This document shows positions 20,433 to 32,500 of a stretch of DNA of 35,124 nt, one piece after another (position 1 is the first letter of the stretch; each line of letters opens with the position of its first letter). Made by a program: the position numbers and the translations under genes. Source of the stretch: Arachnopeziza araneosa (Eukaryota; Ascomycota; Leotiomycetes; Helotiales; Arachnopezizaceae). The stretch is from assembly GCA_003988855.1 (NCBI GenBank), contig QYAI01000216.1, forward strand, positions 1-35,124, written 5' to 3'. The notes beneath the pieces were generated by a model, which had not been told where the DNA came from, did not search any database, and saw nothing but the letters and a program-made list of their open reading frames with translations.

Positions 20433-21235
20433 TCAATATCCTCCTCTTGGTTCCCTCACCCAAGGCCCAGCAATGGGGAACCAATTTAAATTCCTCATAT
20501 TAAACATTACCTCGGCGCTCGCTTTGACACTCTCATCAATCTCAAATATAAATGCAAGTGTCGTTATCCTTCCGGGCGGGTAGCCCATTCCGGGCGGACA
20601 TGCTGTGCTGTTGATAAGGCCGTGCTGTCCCGGGTCTATATGCTTGACTTTTCCAATGGTGGGGCTGAGACGGGCTCTTGACAAATTTGGACCCATTGCC
20701 GCATTCAGGTGAGTCGGTGATCGAGACGAGTGTAATTGAAGGCTCTTACGGAGAGTACAGGATTTCCCGTGACCCAAAAGCCAAGGACTTTGGGATCAAT
20801 CCGCATGTAAAGCTCACACCCACTACGACCATATCCCACAGAGGTAATACTCACAATCGTAGTGGCACGGTCCGTGAGCTTATGACCATCCTGTAGACTC
20901 CCACCTTGGTCGTCGTCGATCAACGGGAAGTTGGAGGAGCGACGAGAGTTTCCTGGGCATTTTCGTGAGTGATTTCTGACTTATCAACGATGGTGGTCTT
21001 GGCTTACGCTGTGGGTACTTGTCCATCGTTGAAACGACTTGTTTGGCATAAAACACATCGCTATTCAGACCGTGTGTAACATCAGGCTCCGCTTCATGTA
21101 TCACCTGGATGTTGACAAAAAACCTCCTGCGCAAGCCCAGGGTGATTGTCCTCCTCCCGCCTTAGATGACCACAGAAGATAAACCGAGACGACGGAGATT
21201 CCTGTGATTAGGCATAAGAAGGTTGCGAATAAGCG
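20433..21235 (-). pseudogene. Broken gene for a possible secreted protein, family unknown
   Basis: Four minus-strand pieces lie end to end. The first begins MRLFATFLCLITGISVVSVY, a good signal peptide or anchor. The second has EAEPDVTHGLNSDVFYAKQ. A 55-nt intron (GTAAGC...CCCAG) then joins it in frame to a piece with IVSITSVGYGRSGCELYM. The last (to the stop at 20433) has CPPGMGYPPGRITTLAFIF. The first-to-second and third-to-fourth junctions need a one-base frame change and no good introns fix them, so I call it a pseudogene, or a gene with sequence errors. I do not recognise the family. Confidence 0.4.
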
Positions 21236-21283
21236 CATATCGATGATGTAACTATGATAGATATGACCAAGGGTAAGGAGCAA

Positions 21284-21963
21284 GTGGGAGGGATATATTG
21301 GACTGCGTCTCTGAATTGACTGGCTGGCTTAAAACGAATGTAAGGAGAAAGTGGCCTAATTTGTGGATTAGTAATCCGTTGAGGCTTGCAAAGGTGGTAC
21401 CTATCCGAGCATTTTATCCCGACGTGTGCGAGAGGCTTGAGATTCGGAAGAGTGAAGCTTTATAGAAACCGAGAATCGTTTTTCGAAGGGCTAAGAAGGT
21501 AATAAATTCATAGCCGATGTACGAAGTTAACGGTAAGAGAACATCAAAGTTGATATTCAAATTTCAAAACGAGCTATATATAGAATGTTGAAGCTCAAAA
21601 TCCACCTACTGTACATTCTTCCTCGCGGGCATAGCACTAACTCCTATTATTTTATGTAGATTTCCGTTTTTGAAGAGATGGAAGCCGAATTTGAGGGATG
21701 CATAAACATAGATCTTAGTCCAAATGCAACCTTGTTCGCAAAAAGAAAGACTGCCTTTTCCTTCATTCTCAAAAGGTGAATAAACTTGCTTTCCAAACAA
21801 TCAATTCAAGCATCTGCTTTCAACGTAAATGTTTTCCCTTCTCCTTCACTATCTCGAAAGAAGTAGAAATCTGAGCCCCATGTCACATGCTACATAGATC
21901 ATCCCCATCAGTTTGTTTCTGTTCGCTCAGAGGCGCCTTCGTTCAACGACCAGTACCGCCGGT
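21284..21963. other. 680 bp intergenic, nothing recognised
   Basis: Between the broken gene and the WW-domain gene. No coding region with motifs; contains the probable 3' flank of the WW gene. Confidence 0.4.
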
Positions 21964-22263
21964 TCATTCGGCTGGGGAGGTGCGAGGATCAATGTGTGTT
22001 GAGGTATGCAAGTTATGGTCTAGATAAGCAACCTCTCCGTCTGCCCGACCCACAACTTCCCAGCCATTGGGAAGCGGAGCACCTTCAAGCGGTATTGGAG
22101 CAAAGCCATTGGTGTGGGGATTTGGCTTCCGAGGGTCGTAATATGTGATGATATTCGTCTCTTGATTTGCAAAGTAAGCAAGTCCAGACGGAGGAGCGAT
22201 GTATTCCCAGCCTTCGGGGAGGGGGCCGAGCGTCTCTACAGAGTGGACTGGTCGGTTTTGCAT
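21964..22263 (-). CDS. Small protein with two WW-like domains
   Basis: A 99-aa open frame from ATG 22263. Two WW-type units are visible: GPLPEGWEYI...AYFANQETNIITYYDPR (about 13-46) and APLPNGWEVV...AYLDHNLHTSTHIDPR (about 63-95). Both keep the LPxGWE start, the central aromatic residue and the closing D-P-R. In both the second tryptophan of the WW fold is replaced (Tyr in the first, His/Ile in the second). WW domains bind proline-rich ligands and that second Trp normally packs the ligand, so binding may be weak or altered. The open frame extends upstream without an ATG, so this start is chosen. The function is not known; a stand-alone tandem WW protein is small for the family. Confidence 0.75.
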   Translation of the reverse strand: MQNRPVHSVETLGPLPEGWEYIAPPSGLAYFANQETNIITYYDPRKPNPHTNGFAPIPLEGAPLPNGWEVVGRADGEVAYLDHNLHTSTHIDPRTSPAE

Positions 22264-22640
22264 CGTTGCCAGATGTATTTGTGAGATATTAGCAGAAAAA
22301 AATGTTCTCTGGAGATAGGATATGGAAGCAAGAGCTTGTATTAACAAAAGTCTGATGGTCTTTCAATAAGAGGGGGTATTAGGCAGCAGTGGGCTGAGTG
22401 GCAAAGTATATTCTACAAGGCCAAACCAATTACGGAGTAGTCGAGCAGCTTTACGTAAGCAGTAGCTGCGTGAAAAAAGTAAGTTAAAGTGCCTTTTGAA
22501 GTGCCTTTAAATCGATTGGACTTTGCTTGCTATGTAACATAGCAGTTTAATGACTTGACCTCGTAGGATAGGCGACCAAACACTTAGATCTGCCTACGAT
22601 GGTCTTCTTAAGAAACTTCTCAGGACCATCCCTCCCGTAA
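22264..22640. other. Spacer between WW gene and glycoprotein gene
   Basis: 377 bp; holds the WW gene's promoter on the left and the 3' flank of the glycoprotein gene on the right. Nothing else seen. Confidence 0.4.
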
Positions 22641-25216
22641 CTATTCGAAAGTTCTCCCTTTCAGATTGCCACTGCGCTGCAACCTTTCGGCTCTTCCCGC
22701 CTGGAGATAATAATGCTCCCCTTCATCCTTTTTGAGATGCCAATCCACGATGAATTGTTCTCCTCGGGGTCCTCGACCGCATGACCCACTAAGTTCTTTG
22801 CTGTATGGACTGTTTATTGCCAACGCGAATGAAGTCTGTGGATCAACGATATCCGATACAAGATTCGTGTGTAAAAGAAAGTAAAGTAAACACAGCACAT
22901 TCCCAACGAACATGAATAACATAACGGGGAAGAATATTCCTTGCCAAGCGGTCACAGCTCCGGATGCGTAATGCTGTGTTCTAAACGTTCCGTTGAACGA
23001 TTCGTATATCCCAGGATTTAGAATATTGGTAGAGTGATTCCAGTAATGGTAGAAAGTTGTGTTGATTGAACTTTTCATTAACATTGAGCATGAGAGTACA
23101 GAAAGGCCCTCCGCGATTGTGGGCAAGAGAGGATTTAAGTTTACTCCCGTCGAGGATGAGGGGGTGGGGATCAATTGGGCAAGGAGCCGGGCATTACTGG
23201 TATTGGAATTCTCTGTCCCGCCATTCAAGTTCACAGAAAGTGACCACTCGGTTAGAATATCTTTGTAGTTAAGACTTCGAGAAATTGGGATGCCGAGTTC
23301 AACCTCGCTTATAGGGAGAGTGTCTCGATAAGCAGTGGCCGGGTTATCTTCAGATCGTTCGCAATGTGACTTCATGGAATGGCTTGCTAATGTGGCGTTG
23401 TATCCTGTCGAACAGTCAGGAGATAGGAATCCTCGCATTTGACAAACCGTATAGTCGGAAATTGTGGCAGACTTCAAAAGAATATATATGGAGTCTGAAT
23501 TTGCCACAGAGGTGTTGGTTACAGAGTTGTAATCGATCGGATACTAAGCAGCGAGTCAGTTTTTCTGTCTGCCACACTGATAAAATGACTCCAGTGGGAG
23601 GTTAGAATAAACTTACCATAGGAAAGACTGGAGGCTGTCTACTGTACTGAGAGCCCCACTCGAACAAGTCATCAACTGTAGTACTGTTGAGATATGACTC
23701 CCCTGGCTCCAGTTGGATTAGATGTTCGAAGCCCTCAATTGGTAGCTGCTGTCCAGGGACTCCACTTGCTACATTTGAATAGAGAGCATTAGGCCAGGTA
23801 GTATACACCAATGGCGATAACTCAGATTCATTGAGGCTGACACAGAGTACGTTGGATGACGGAGAAACCACAGGTGCCTGTAGGGCGTACTCACCCCAGC
23901 CTGAACCATCGACGGCTGGCTGAGATATTTTGTTTCTAATATCTTGGGAAACATAGTGGATACTAGCGTGTGGCATCGATAATGTGATGTTATTGACAAA
24001 CCGGCCGAAATTCTGATAATTCGCTGACAAGTTGCTGTATTTTGTTTGCACCCAGCTTCCTTGAACCGCCACGTCGGTGAACACTGAGCTCGACGCCTGT
24101 GGGCGAGATGGTAGATCTTGAGGAGCATCTCCACCATCGGATAAAACAGTTGACCAGAGTTGCAAATAACTGTCAAAGTCACGAAATGACAGATCGGCAA
24201 AGCTCAGCTCAAGGCAAGTTTCGCCACTATTCACCGGATCCATCTCAGTGGTGATAGGGCCTCGGCAGCTGCTTTTGATAAAGTCAGGGTTTGCAAAACT
24301 CCCTTCAACGAATCCATGCATCGTCTTGAGTTCCCAAATGTTGTAAGACAGATGTGGAGAAACTAATGTAGAGGACGCTGTTGTAAATAGCAGCGTTGAA
24401 AGAGAGGCAAATAGTGAAAAAAATCCAAGAAGCGTGATACCAACATATCTAACGTTCTGCCAATGAGTCAGAATATAACCCGGTTGGACTATCCAGACAC
24501 GCATCGCCATGTCTGCAATGTTGAAGCCGCGACTTTTTAGGGAACGTCTGGTCAAAATCTGACCCAGAAAGGTGAGAAACACAGTAACGGATGCAATCTC
24601 AATGGCTTTCGCAAGCAGTGCGAAGACAGTTGAGGCCGTTGAAAGTGTAATTGAGCCTCCTGGGTGAATCCATTGACCATATCGTGGCTGAACTATTGCT
24701 AAAAATAGCCATAGGCCAGACAAAGCAGTAGCAAATATAGCTACAATAATATTGCAGATGGATCTCCAATGGTATTTATCAAAGTAAATGCTGGACCTAG
24801 CAGGGCAGTCGGTAAGTTTTGGTGCTTGCACAGTTCGTTAGTAAAAGCAATATGGCTTTGTTATTTCTCGACTTACTTTGGAGTATTTCACTACGTTTTC
24901 CGGCCAAATTGCTCTGTTGTGCTCTGCCTTCCATGTAATCTTTGCCTGGTTCAAGATCATGGCTGTGCACACGATCACCAACGGCAGATTCCACATTTTG
25001 GCTTTGATCTTCAAGAGAAAATCTACTTTTGCTATCAATAGTAAATAAAGTTGAGCTGCTGGATGTTCTGTGACACAATATTCTCTGGCTATCTAATGCA
25101 AGATGAGGTTTTTGCTTGTAATTTATTGGAAGATCGTCTTGGTTCTCGTCCGCTACATTATGCTGAGTGTTATGAAGAAGCAATCCCTCAGCTTCATTTG
25201 TTGATTTTTTCGACAT
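22641..25216 (-). CDS. Large fungal membrane glycoprotein, uncharacterised (A)
   Basis: Three exons on the minus strand, 24877-25216, 23617-24824 and 22641-23543, with introns of 52 nt (GTAAGT, branch ACTAAC) and 73 nt, all in frame; 816 aa. The N-terminal 110 residues are hydrophilic. Three TM segments follow (IIVAIFATALSGLWLFLAIV; the STVFALLAKAIEIASVTVFL region; YVGITLLGFFSLFASLSTLL). Then comes a large ectodomain rich in N-glycosylation sequons (NVT, NIT, NST, NGT), one more TM (FFPVMLFMFVGNVLCLLYFL) and a cytosolic tail with FALAINSPYS. This plan, 3 TM plus glycosylated ectodomain plus 1 TM, defines a big family of ascomycete proteins without known function. A sister of the same design is divergently placed at 27.3-29.5 kb. 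No catalytic motif is visible. Confidence 0.85.
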
Positions 25217-26135
25217 CGTGAAGCAACTCTATAGAAGATATGTTCTTTGAGGTGGGATCTTAGCTGTTGAGTCGTGACCTGAAAATTGAAGTGTCACAGC
25301 CAAGAACAGACTGGCAAAAGACTCGAGGAGTTGCTAGACTTGTGTCTTTGGATGATAACAAACGAAATTTTTCAAGCCTGTAAAGAAAATGCGGAGAATT
25401 CTACTAGAAGAAGAGGAGGATTTTGGGATTGAAGCCAGGCGATAACACTCTATTCTGTCGTGCTTGCCAAGCGTTGCATTCTCGCTTGATAGCAGCTCAG
25501 CCACCAATTTTTACCTTACACGAGCGTTCGGCATTGCTACCAACCGGCTAAACTGATGAAGCAAGCGATATCTGATCCTTCGAATCAAGAATAAATTAAA
25601 TTTCATATCACGATACAACATTTCTTATCTTCCAATGACATGAGGAGTGGATTCAAGGGTACCAAGGCGTTTCCGCTCAAATGATTTTGTTTCGCGATAT
25701 CCTATGTCGACTCAAAATTCTTCAATAAATCTGTTCTTCAAAGTAAGAACTAGCTGAGTAGAATACAGTCTAGTACTAAGAAATAATGGAGGCTTGAAGA
25801 CACCTAGAAGATAAATGATGTGAGACACCACAATTCTATACTGAAGGACACGAATTATGAGTACCAGAGGCTCCTCCAATTTTATTCTTTAAAGCAAGCC
25901 TAAGATTTGTTAGCCTCATGTGAACTCTAAGATTCGCTGGAAAGTACTTGGGTGATATCTTAGTACCTAACGCTTCTCTTGCTAGGCACTGCAATCGTTC
26001 TTTCCACAAAAGTACCACAAGATTGCTTATTTAAGATTAAGAAAGCTAATGTTAAATACGAGTCTTTAACCAATTGCCATTCTAGCAGAGCTTTTATGTC
26101 GAATTTTGTACTCCCATGGTTGGTTAAAAGCGTAT
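25217..26135. other. Intergenic with decayed sequence
   Basis: Left part is the promoter of glycoprotein A. The right part (about 25836-26135) has overlapping minus-strand open pieces (for example LLEWQLVKDSYLTLAFLIL) that may be element remnants upstream of LTR copy 2, but no family could be assigned. Confidence 0.35.
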
Positions 26136-26286
26136 TGTAACGGCACAAGTGCGAATATGGCTTGTCAAGAGGCATATGGGAGTGCGTTGATAGTCTGAGT
26201 ATATTCGGACCTATAGGCTAGCTACGAAGGAAAAGAAGAATATGAGGAAGAGAAAAGCTACGCGTGTGAGGTGTGTATTATGTACA
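26136..26286 (+). mobile_element. LTR-like dispersed repeat, copy 2
   Basis: About 151 bp beginning TGTAACGGCACAAG and ending TATGTACA; second copy of the repeat at 9910-10058, same orientation. The central block AGAGGCATATGGGAGT is shared exactly. This copy is the less mutated one, judged by G where copy 1 has A. It lies in the spacer between the two divergent glycoprotein genes. No flanking target duplication seen. Confidence 0.7.
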
Positions 26287-27300
26287 GCAGATTTCTCTCC
26301 GCTCCTAGTCCGAATCGACTCTGAATCCACCCCTTATTCTCCACTCATCGGAAATGTGGAATTATCCCCCCGTGCTATCCACATGACATTCGTCCCACGT
26401 GATATTTCCCTTCTCTGCTTGTTACACGTATAGACTGTTGTCGAGTAAGAGGTTCAACTTTCATAAATACCGTATTGTTTCGATATTTCAGTTTCAAAAT
26501 TATTTTCATTATGAATTGACTTCCCTGAGTATCTAATACTCTCTCGCTCTATTATATTAGACGTGAATAGTGTGCAGACTGGTATAATTACTACCAATTA
26601 AAGAATAATTTACGAGGCGAGGGTGATTTCTTCGCCGCATGGTTGCTTAGAACAAAGAAACACGCATTTCTCCATCGTAAGTCATCTCTAAGTCATCTAT
26701 CTATTGTAAATTTCTTATTATCATTACATTCGAATTGAGGTATTCAATTGGAAGTGCTTTGAAGGGTAAATAATGCTCGTTTAATTTTATATTGGATCTC
26801 ATTTAAGTTCAGCCCCGTTGTATCGCTAGCCTCGCATATGCTGTTTGTTAAAGGTTTTTGATTAGCTTACACTCCTGCATATCGACAAGCATTATGTGAG
26901 AACTAGGTCTTTCTTGGATAGGCCGCTGTTATTCTTTGGGGCAGTGATGACTATTCAATCTGAACACCAAACAGCCACTTTGTCAAATGCAGGCACTGCC
27001 CCCGCAGAATTGTAGTCGGTCCTCTTCTGACTCAAGTGCGTGAGAGAAAGTCATATGGATTAAAGCACCATATTTCTACAGAATTGGGCCATCGCTCAGT
27101 CCGAGTGTGCATCAACCTCTCCAGATATCCTTATCGTGGGGGTCAAAAGCCGGCCTGGGCTCGAAGTACGGTGGATCGTCATAGGATTCTGTTTCCTGGC
27201 AATTCTTCTCTTTATCAATCAGTCTTTTTCCATCTCGAATCATGAGACGTCTTTGAAATTTGGATACTATCTCAGAGGGACTTCCAAGTATTGTCTTACG
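26287..27300. other. Upstream region of glycoprotein B
   Basis: About 1 kb, AT-rich. Short open frames only. An in-frame extension of glycoprotein B reaches up to 27136 without an ATG, so a small upstream exon is possible but not shown. Confidence 0.4.
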
Positions 27301-29466
27301 ATGACTCATTCTAAGCCGACCATCCTACTTCCACAAAACCAAACAGGAAAATCAAGACCATGGCGAGATAACCTGATGAACCCTCTTGCAAGCATTCCAA
27401 AACTTCTCATCCAGCCCTTTCAGGGGATTACACTCATCGCTGCCTTTTCTCAGAATCGTAAACTCAAATCCGAGGAACCGAAGGCAATTATGGAGCGGAG
27501 CCGTTGGCGTGCTATAGGCGATTGTTACTTCCATCTTTTTCCAATAGCTATTACAATTACTCTTCTAGCCCTGAACTTCTCTAAACACGACGCGTGGAAC
27601 CTCAAGGCCGGAAATCGAAATGCTCAGCTTGGTGCGCTCCAGTTTGCTGCTAAGTTGCACGAAATTTTAATAACGACCTCACTCTCTAGTATCGTGCTCC
27701 ACTGTATTCAGTACGAGCTTTTGCGTGGAGACGGGTTTCCTTTTGGAGGCCTACTTGCTGGCTTCCAAGTCGCTAATCTTAGTTCGCTCTGGAGCCCTGG
27801 TCTGTGGGCAACGGTTTCCATGGGATCCCTTCAAATTCGTCGAGTACTTCTTGTGACCTTAATCCTCATTCTAGTCATCTTGGTGGCAATTGTCGGACCG
27901 GCGTCAGCAATTCTGATGCTGCCATCTCTTGGCTGGTGGGAACTTGGGGTGAGGAGTGTGATGTTTCCACCCCTTAGTCCTCAAGATTTTCGATTTTTTA
28001 TCGGGGCTAATGAATCTACTCTTTGGCCGAACCGTATTACTACTACCAATTTCTATGCGCCAAGCTGCAACTCCACCAACGACACTATGGCTATCTCTTG
28101 TCCTCTGGGAGGATTTTCAGCCCTTCTAGATCAAGCTTCACCAGACATGGTGGTATCTGATGAGTGGCTTGCTAGCTTGTGGAATATTACCCTGCCCTTC
28201 GACATAATTTCTGGTGTCTTTTCTCAGAGCTTGGAGGGAACAGTATTTCCTGGTGTGCCTCAAAACGTTACAGGGGCCATAACCCAGACGACTCCATTGG
28301 CTACCGATGCCTTCCTAGCGTATATGCAAACCGAATTTGGGGGAGGACCAGCCGTGGAGTCCTTACGTTTCAGTATTTCATTGAAGAATAGTAGTCTAAT
28401 TCCTGCGCCTTCAACTTATGCTCTATGCTCAACTAGCTTTTACAAGTGGGAAGATGGTTCCTTGAACGGATCTTCTATGCCAACTCAACTAGTTTTTCCG
28501 CTTCAGGGCGGGAGCACGTGGTCTGCTCAATCATCTCAGCTTTTCGATGTTTGGGACAGCTCAACTGAGTATGCAGCTTTGTGGGTTGAAGCACCAGACC
28601 AAATAGACAATTCCCTCTCTATTGGAGCTGTATTCGCTAGATTCGGTAACTTCAGTGGAGATTACAGCAATTTTGACACACCCAATGAGTTTAACACTGA
28701 AGTAGAGTGTTGCTCTATCGTTTCTAGCTGGGTGCCTGCACAACTTTACATGACTCCTTTAAGCGACAATTACTTGCATTCGCCGACTGCAGATAATGTT
28801 GATAAGAACGCTTTCAAACCAGCTTATATACCAGCTTTAGAAGCTATCAAGATTGATATCGATTGGGCAGAGTCTGCAATTCCCGCCAATACAACTTTGG
28901 GACCTTTCTACAAAAAACTGCTAAGCCAGGAAGAGTGGACCGAAGGTGTAGAATTTTTCTCGATAGTTGTGTCAATTTTCCTTACTAACGTAATTTCTCG
29001 GATCGGAATGGACTTTCAATTTATTATGATTGGAGAACATATCTTACAGCCAAGCACGTATGGCAATCTGGTTATGAACGACACAAATGATGCTAGCATT
29101 GGTGATTGGACAGAATTCAATGTCGTTGCATTCTGGAATGGATATAGCTATTCTATGCAAGGGCTTACTCGTCGTCTTGCTGCTGGAATACTTTTGGCTT
29201 ATCTTCTCATTATTTTTACATATATTATCTTGGTTGTGGGGTCAGGGTGGCGCTGTATGGGCTTAAAGTCCCTAGTTGAGATTGTCGCTCTCGCTATCAA
29301 CTCGTCCCCAACGAGAACACTCGGCAATACTTCTGCTGGAATTTCCAGGTTCGATACATACAAACATATCGTCAAGGTGCGGGAGGTCTCTGGAAAACAA
29401 TTGGGTATTGTCTTTGATGGCGATTTAGGTGCAGGTAAAGCGGAAGAGGAAGAGGTTTATGGATGA
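27301..29466 (+). CDS. Large fungal membrane glycoprotein, uncharacterised (B)
   Basis: Single-exon open frame, 721 aa from ATG 27301 (the first in-frame ATG). It starts with a hydrophilic region, then TM segments (CYFHLFPIAITITLLALNF; the ITTSLSSIVLHCIQ region; VLLVTLILILVILVAIVG), motif GFQVANLSSLWSPGLW between them, and a large ectodomain with about ten sequons (NES, NST, NDT, NIT, NVT, NSS, NGS, NFS, NTT). A final TM (LAAGILLAYLLIIFTYIIL) is followed by a tail with IVALAINSSPTRTLGN. Topology and the juxtamembrane ALAINS motif match glycoprotein A, but the rest has diverged strongly. The S-L-W-S-P motif is typical of this ascomycete family. Function unknown; it has no visible enzyme motif. 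It converges on the ABC transporter gene, with only 90 bp between stops. Confidence 0.85.
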   Translation: MTHSKPTILLPQNQTGKSRPWRDNLMNPLASIPKLLIQPFQGITLIAAFSQNRKLKSEEPKAIMERSRWRAIGDCYFHLFPIAITITLLALNFSKHDAWNLKAGNRNAQLGALQFAAKLHEILITTSLSSIVLHCIQYELLRGDGFPFGGLLAGFQVANLSSLWSPGLWATVSMGSLQIRRVLLVTLILILVILVAIVGPASAILMLPSLGWWELGVRSVMFPPLSPQDFRFFIGANESTLWPNRITTTNFYAPSCNSTNDTMAISCPLGGFSALLDQASPDMVVSDEWLASLWNITLPFDIISGVFSQSLEGTVFPGVPQNVTGAITQTTPLATDAFLAYMQTEFGGGPAVESLRFSISLKNSSLIPAPSTYALCSTSFYKWEDGSLNGSSMPTQLVFPLQGGSTWSAQSSQLFDVWDSSTEYAALWVEAPDQIDNSLSIGAVFARFGNFSGDYSNFDTPNEFNTEVECCSIVSSWVPAQLYMTPLSDNYLHSPTADNVDKNAFKPAYIPALEAIKIDIDWAESAIPANTTLGPFYKKLLSQEEWTEGVEFFSIVVSIFLTNVISRIGMDFQFIMIGEHILQPSTYGNLVMNDTNDASIGDWTEFNVVAFWNGYSYSMQGLTRRLAAGILLAYLLIIFTYIILVVGSGWRCMGLKSLVEIVALAINSSPTRTLGNTSAGISRFDTYKHIVKVREVSGKQLGIVFDGDLGAGKAEEEEVYG

Positions 29467-29556
29467 TTGGCGAATTTAGCTTGCAAGTAGAAGGAATCAA
29501 ACAGAGATAAAACTCAGACTCTTTAATAATTCATTCCAGCAAACTTCTTTACATTT

Positions 29557-32500
29557 TCAATTTGTGTCATCAACATCGACCAACATATTCTTCCCCCTTT
29601 CCATCCCCACTAAACCTAACCCCTCAACTCCACCAACCCTTTCAATCTTCCCGTCCTTCATCCACACTACCGCATCTCTCCCAGCTCTCATGCCTTTCGC
29701 TAGCGAACTGATCCGATGCGCTACAATGATAACGGTGTGACCTTGATCCGTGAATTCCTGTTGAATCACATCTTGAATGACGGATTCGGTTTGTAGATCA
29801 AGAGAAGAAGTCGCTTCATCAAGGAGGAGAATTGGTCTGGTTTCTGCGATCGTGTCATATGATCCTTCAACATATGACAAAGATTCTTTTCGAAGAATTG
29901 CCCGAGACATTGAGAGGAGCTGGAGTTGGCCTGGAGAAAGAGGAGGGATGGATGAAAGTATTAAATCCAAGGTTGTTGTTATATCTCGCTGGTCTTCAGC
30001 CACGAAGGTTGAGAAATGCTGCCATAAATTTGTCTTGTTCAGAGCGGTCATAAGGGTATGGTCAGAGAGGGTACCGGAAGGATCTAAATTGTAACGAAGA
30101 CCGGCATTGGTGAAAATGAATGGATCTTGAGGAACGGCTATGAAGCAACGTCGACGTAAGAGAGAGCGAGGAACATGGGAAATATCGAATCCATCGACTT
30201 TTATGTTGCCACTTTGAAGATCGAGGAGGTGGAGGAGAGTCAGAAGAAAGGTGCTTTTACCACTGCAGATTTAAATATTGGGGTTAGCTAGATGATGTGA
30301 AGTCATCAACTGTTGATGAAAGTCAAGATCAGTATCTCGTACCTTCCAGTTCTACCACAAATAACTACTCTCTGTCCTGCGTTGATCTTTAGAGTGATAT
30401 TTTTCAAAGCCATTGAGTTGGAACTGGACGCCATCATCAGCTCGAATAAATATAAATTTAACATTATTTTAATACTTATATGAGACTGTAACATTATTTA
30501 GCTCAATAGCTCCCTTTGAGGGCCAATTTTCCGACGGAGAAAAGTTTTCTATGGTTTTGTCCTCTCGAGGAGTATTCTCAATGGTATCCTTCAACCGAGA
30601 AACTGCACCTAGCGAGATTTCTAGGTTGGTCCAATTTTGCACCAGCTTAAGAAGAGTAGTATTGGCAACAAGAACCAGATTGAGAGCCACGCCAACAGAA
30701 GCACCTGTCGTTGAGCCTTTGAGCGCGACTGCGATACTGATGACACCAACAGCAATGCACGCGACCAAGAGGTCAAGAACTACATTGAGCCATCGTTGGA
30801 GACAAAACAGAATGTAGAAGGGACGTTGTGATATTTCCAGCAGCTCAGTGTTGCGGGATTCGAACTCGTTTTGCCAGCCAAAGGCGCGGATTGTGGCGAG
30901 ACCTTCGACCTTTTATACAGTCAGGCTTATTCTGAGGAGGAAAAAGTTTGCCTACCGTTTCCAAAAAGCTGGAGTACACGGCTGATCTTGATTCGAGTTC
31001 TAGGAATCGAAGTTGTCGGGATGTACGAAGGTAGATCTTTTGCACAAAGTAAACAATGGTCATGTAGAATGGTAATGTTACTGCCATGATACTCTGGACT
31101 GTAAAAAGCAGAGCTATTTGTACTAAAAGCTTCAAGACCTCTGTTTACCATTAGAACCAATGAAATTAAATGTAAATTCACACTCACGGACGCAGAGATT
31201 ACTGAGAGCTACCGCCAGCTGCGTATCAACGAGTTGAATATCTTGACTGAATCTAGATAAGATATTTTCTCAGCATTATAATTCAAACACAAGCGAAAGA
31301 CATACCTATTTAGCATGACACCGATCTCGGTATCAGAATAATACGATAAAGGTGCCCTAAAGCAGCCATGAGCGGGATCCAATTCGTCATTACAACTTAT
31401 ACTCACCATATAGTAGCTTCCAAAAGCTTTTGGTGAAGTAAAAATCCAGACCGGGGAGCGATTCTAATTGATACAACCCTGCTTACTATGAGATGCAACA
31501 TACTGAAATATATGGGACGACTCACCACATACCCGTGCTAGTAGTAGCCCAGGCCACGAAAGTGAGAAGAAGATACCCTCCAATATAAAAGCTAGTGTCC
31601 GAGAATTCGGCTTCGGACCATAATTTCAACCAATACTGCGAGAACGTCAGGCAAAAGCAATATCCAGCAGTGCAAAAAAGTAGGAGGAAGATGTTTTTCA
31701 TGCCAACTGCTTTGAAGTAATAACCTGGACGCGATCAGCATTTATATTAGGATTGTATGGAGACGGTGTACTGTAAAGTTTGATATCTCCTGTTTTTCTA
31801 GCGAGATCAGCGGCTGCATCGTTCACAACGCGTTGTTGCCCTTGAAGCTTCAAAATTTCGGCACTGGGGACGGTTCGTTCTACGCTGTCAACACCATCAA
31901 GAGTTATTCTGGATACTTGATCGACATTTGTTTTCAAATCTTCCCACTTCCCTTGGGTAATGATTGTATCACTACCCAGAATTATGATCTGGTCTGCAAG
32001 ATCAAAGTATTGTGCTTTAAATTTTAGTGATTTTGATTCCAGCTCAGAACATCAGAGCTGTAACTCAACTTACCAGCATGAGTTATCAGAAATACTGTGG
32101 TACCCATTCTTCGGAAAATCCCTTCCGGATTTAGTAAACTCTCTATTATGTGGCCTTCTGTTTTTCCATCCAGCGCGCTGAACGGGTCATCGAGGACAAG
32201 AAACTCGCAGCGGGCATAGACTGCCCGAGCTAAAGCCTTATTCTGAGTCAGCACTCGAAGCATAAAATTGATAGAAAGAGACGATTACAACTCGCTGTCG
32301 TTGACCACCCGAAAGATTTTGTCCTCGGCTACCTATCCGCGTCTGATCATGTTCAGTTAAAGCTTCCAAGTCAGTGTAGAGACTACACGCATCTAGCACT
32401 TTCTTGTACCATTCATCATCGTGATCTGAATCCCTTGTTTGTCCACATATAGCTTCTTTTATTGTTCCGCTGGGAAGCCAAGATACTTGTGAACAGAATC

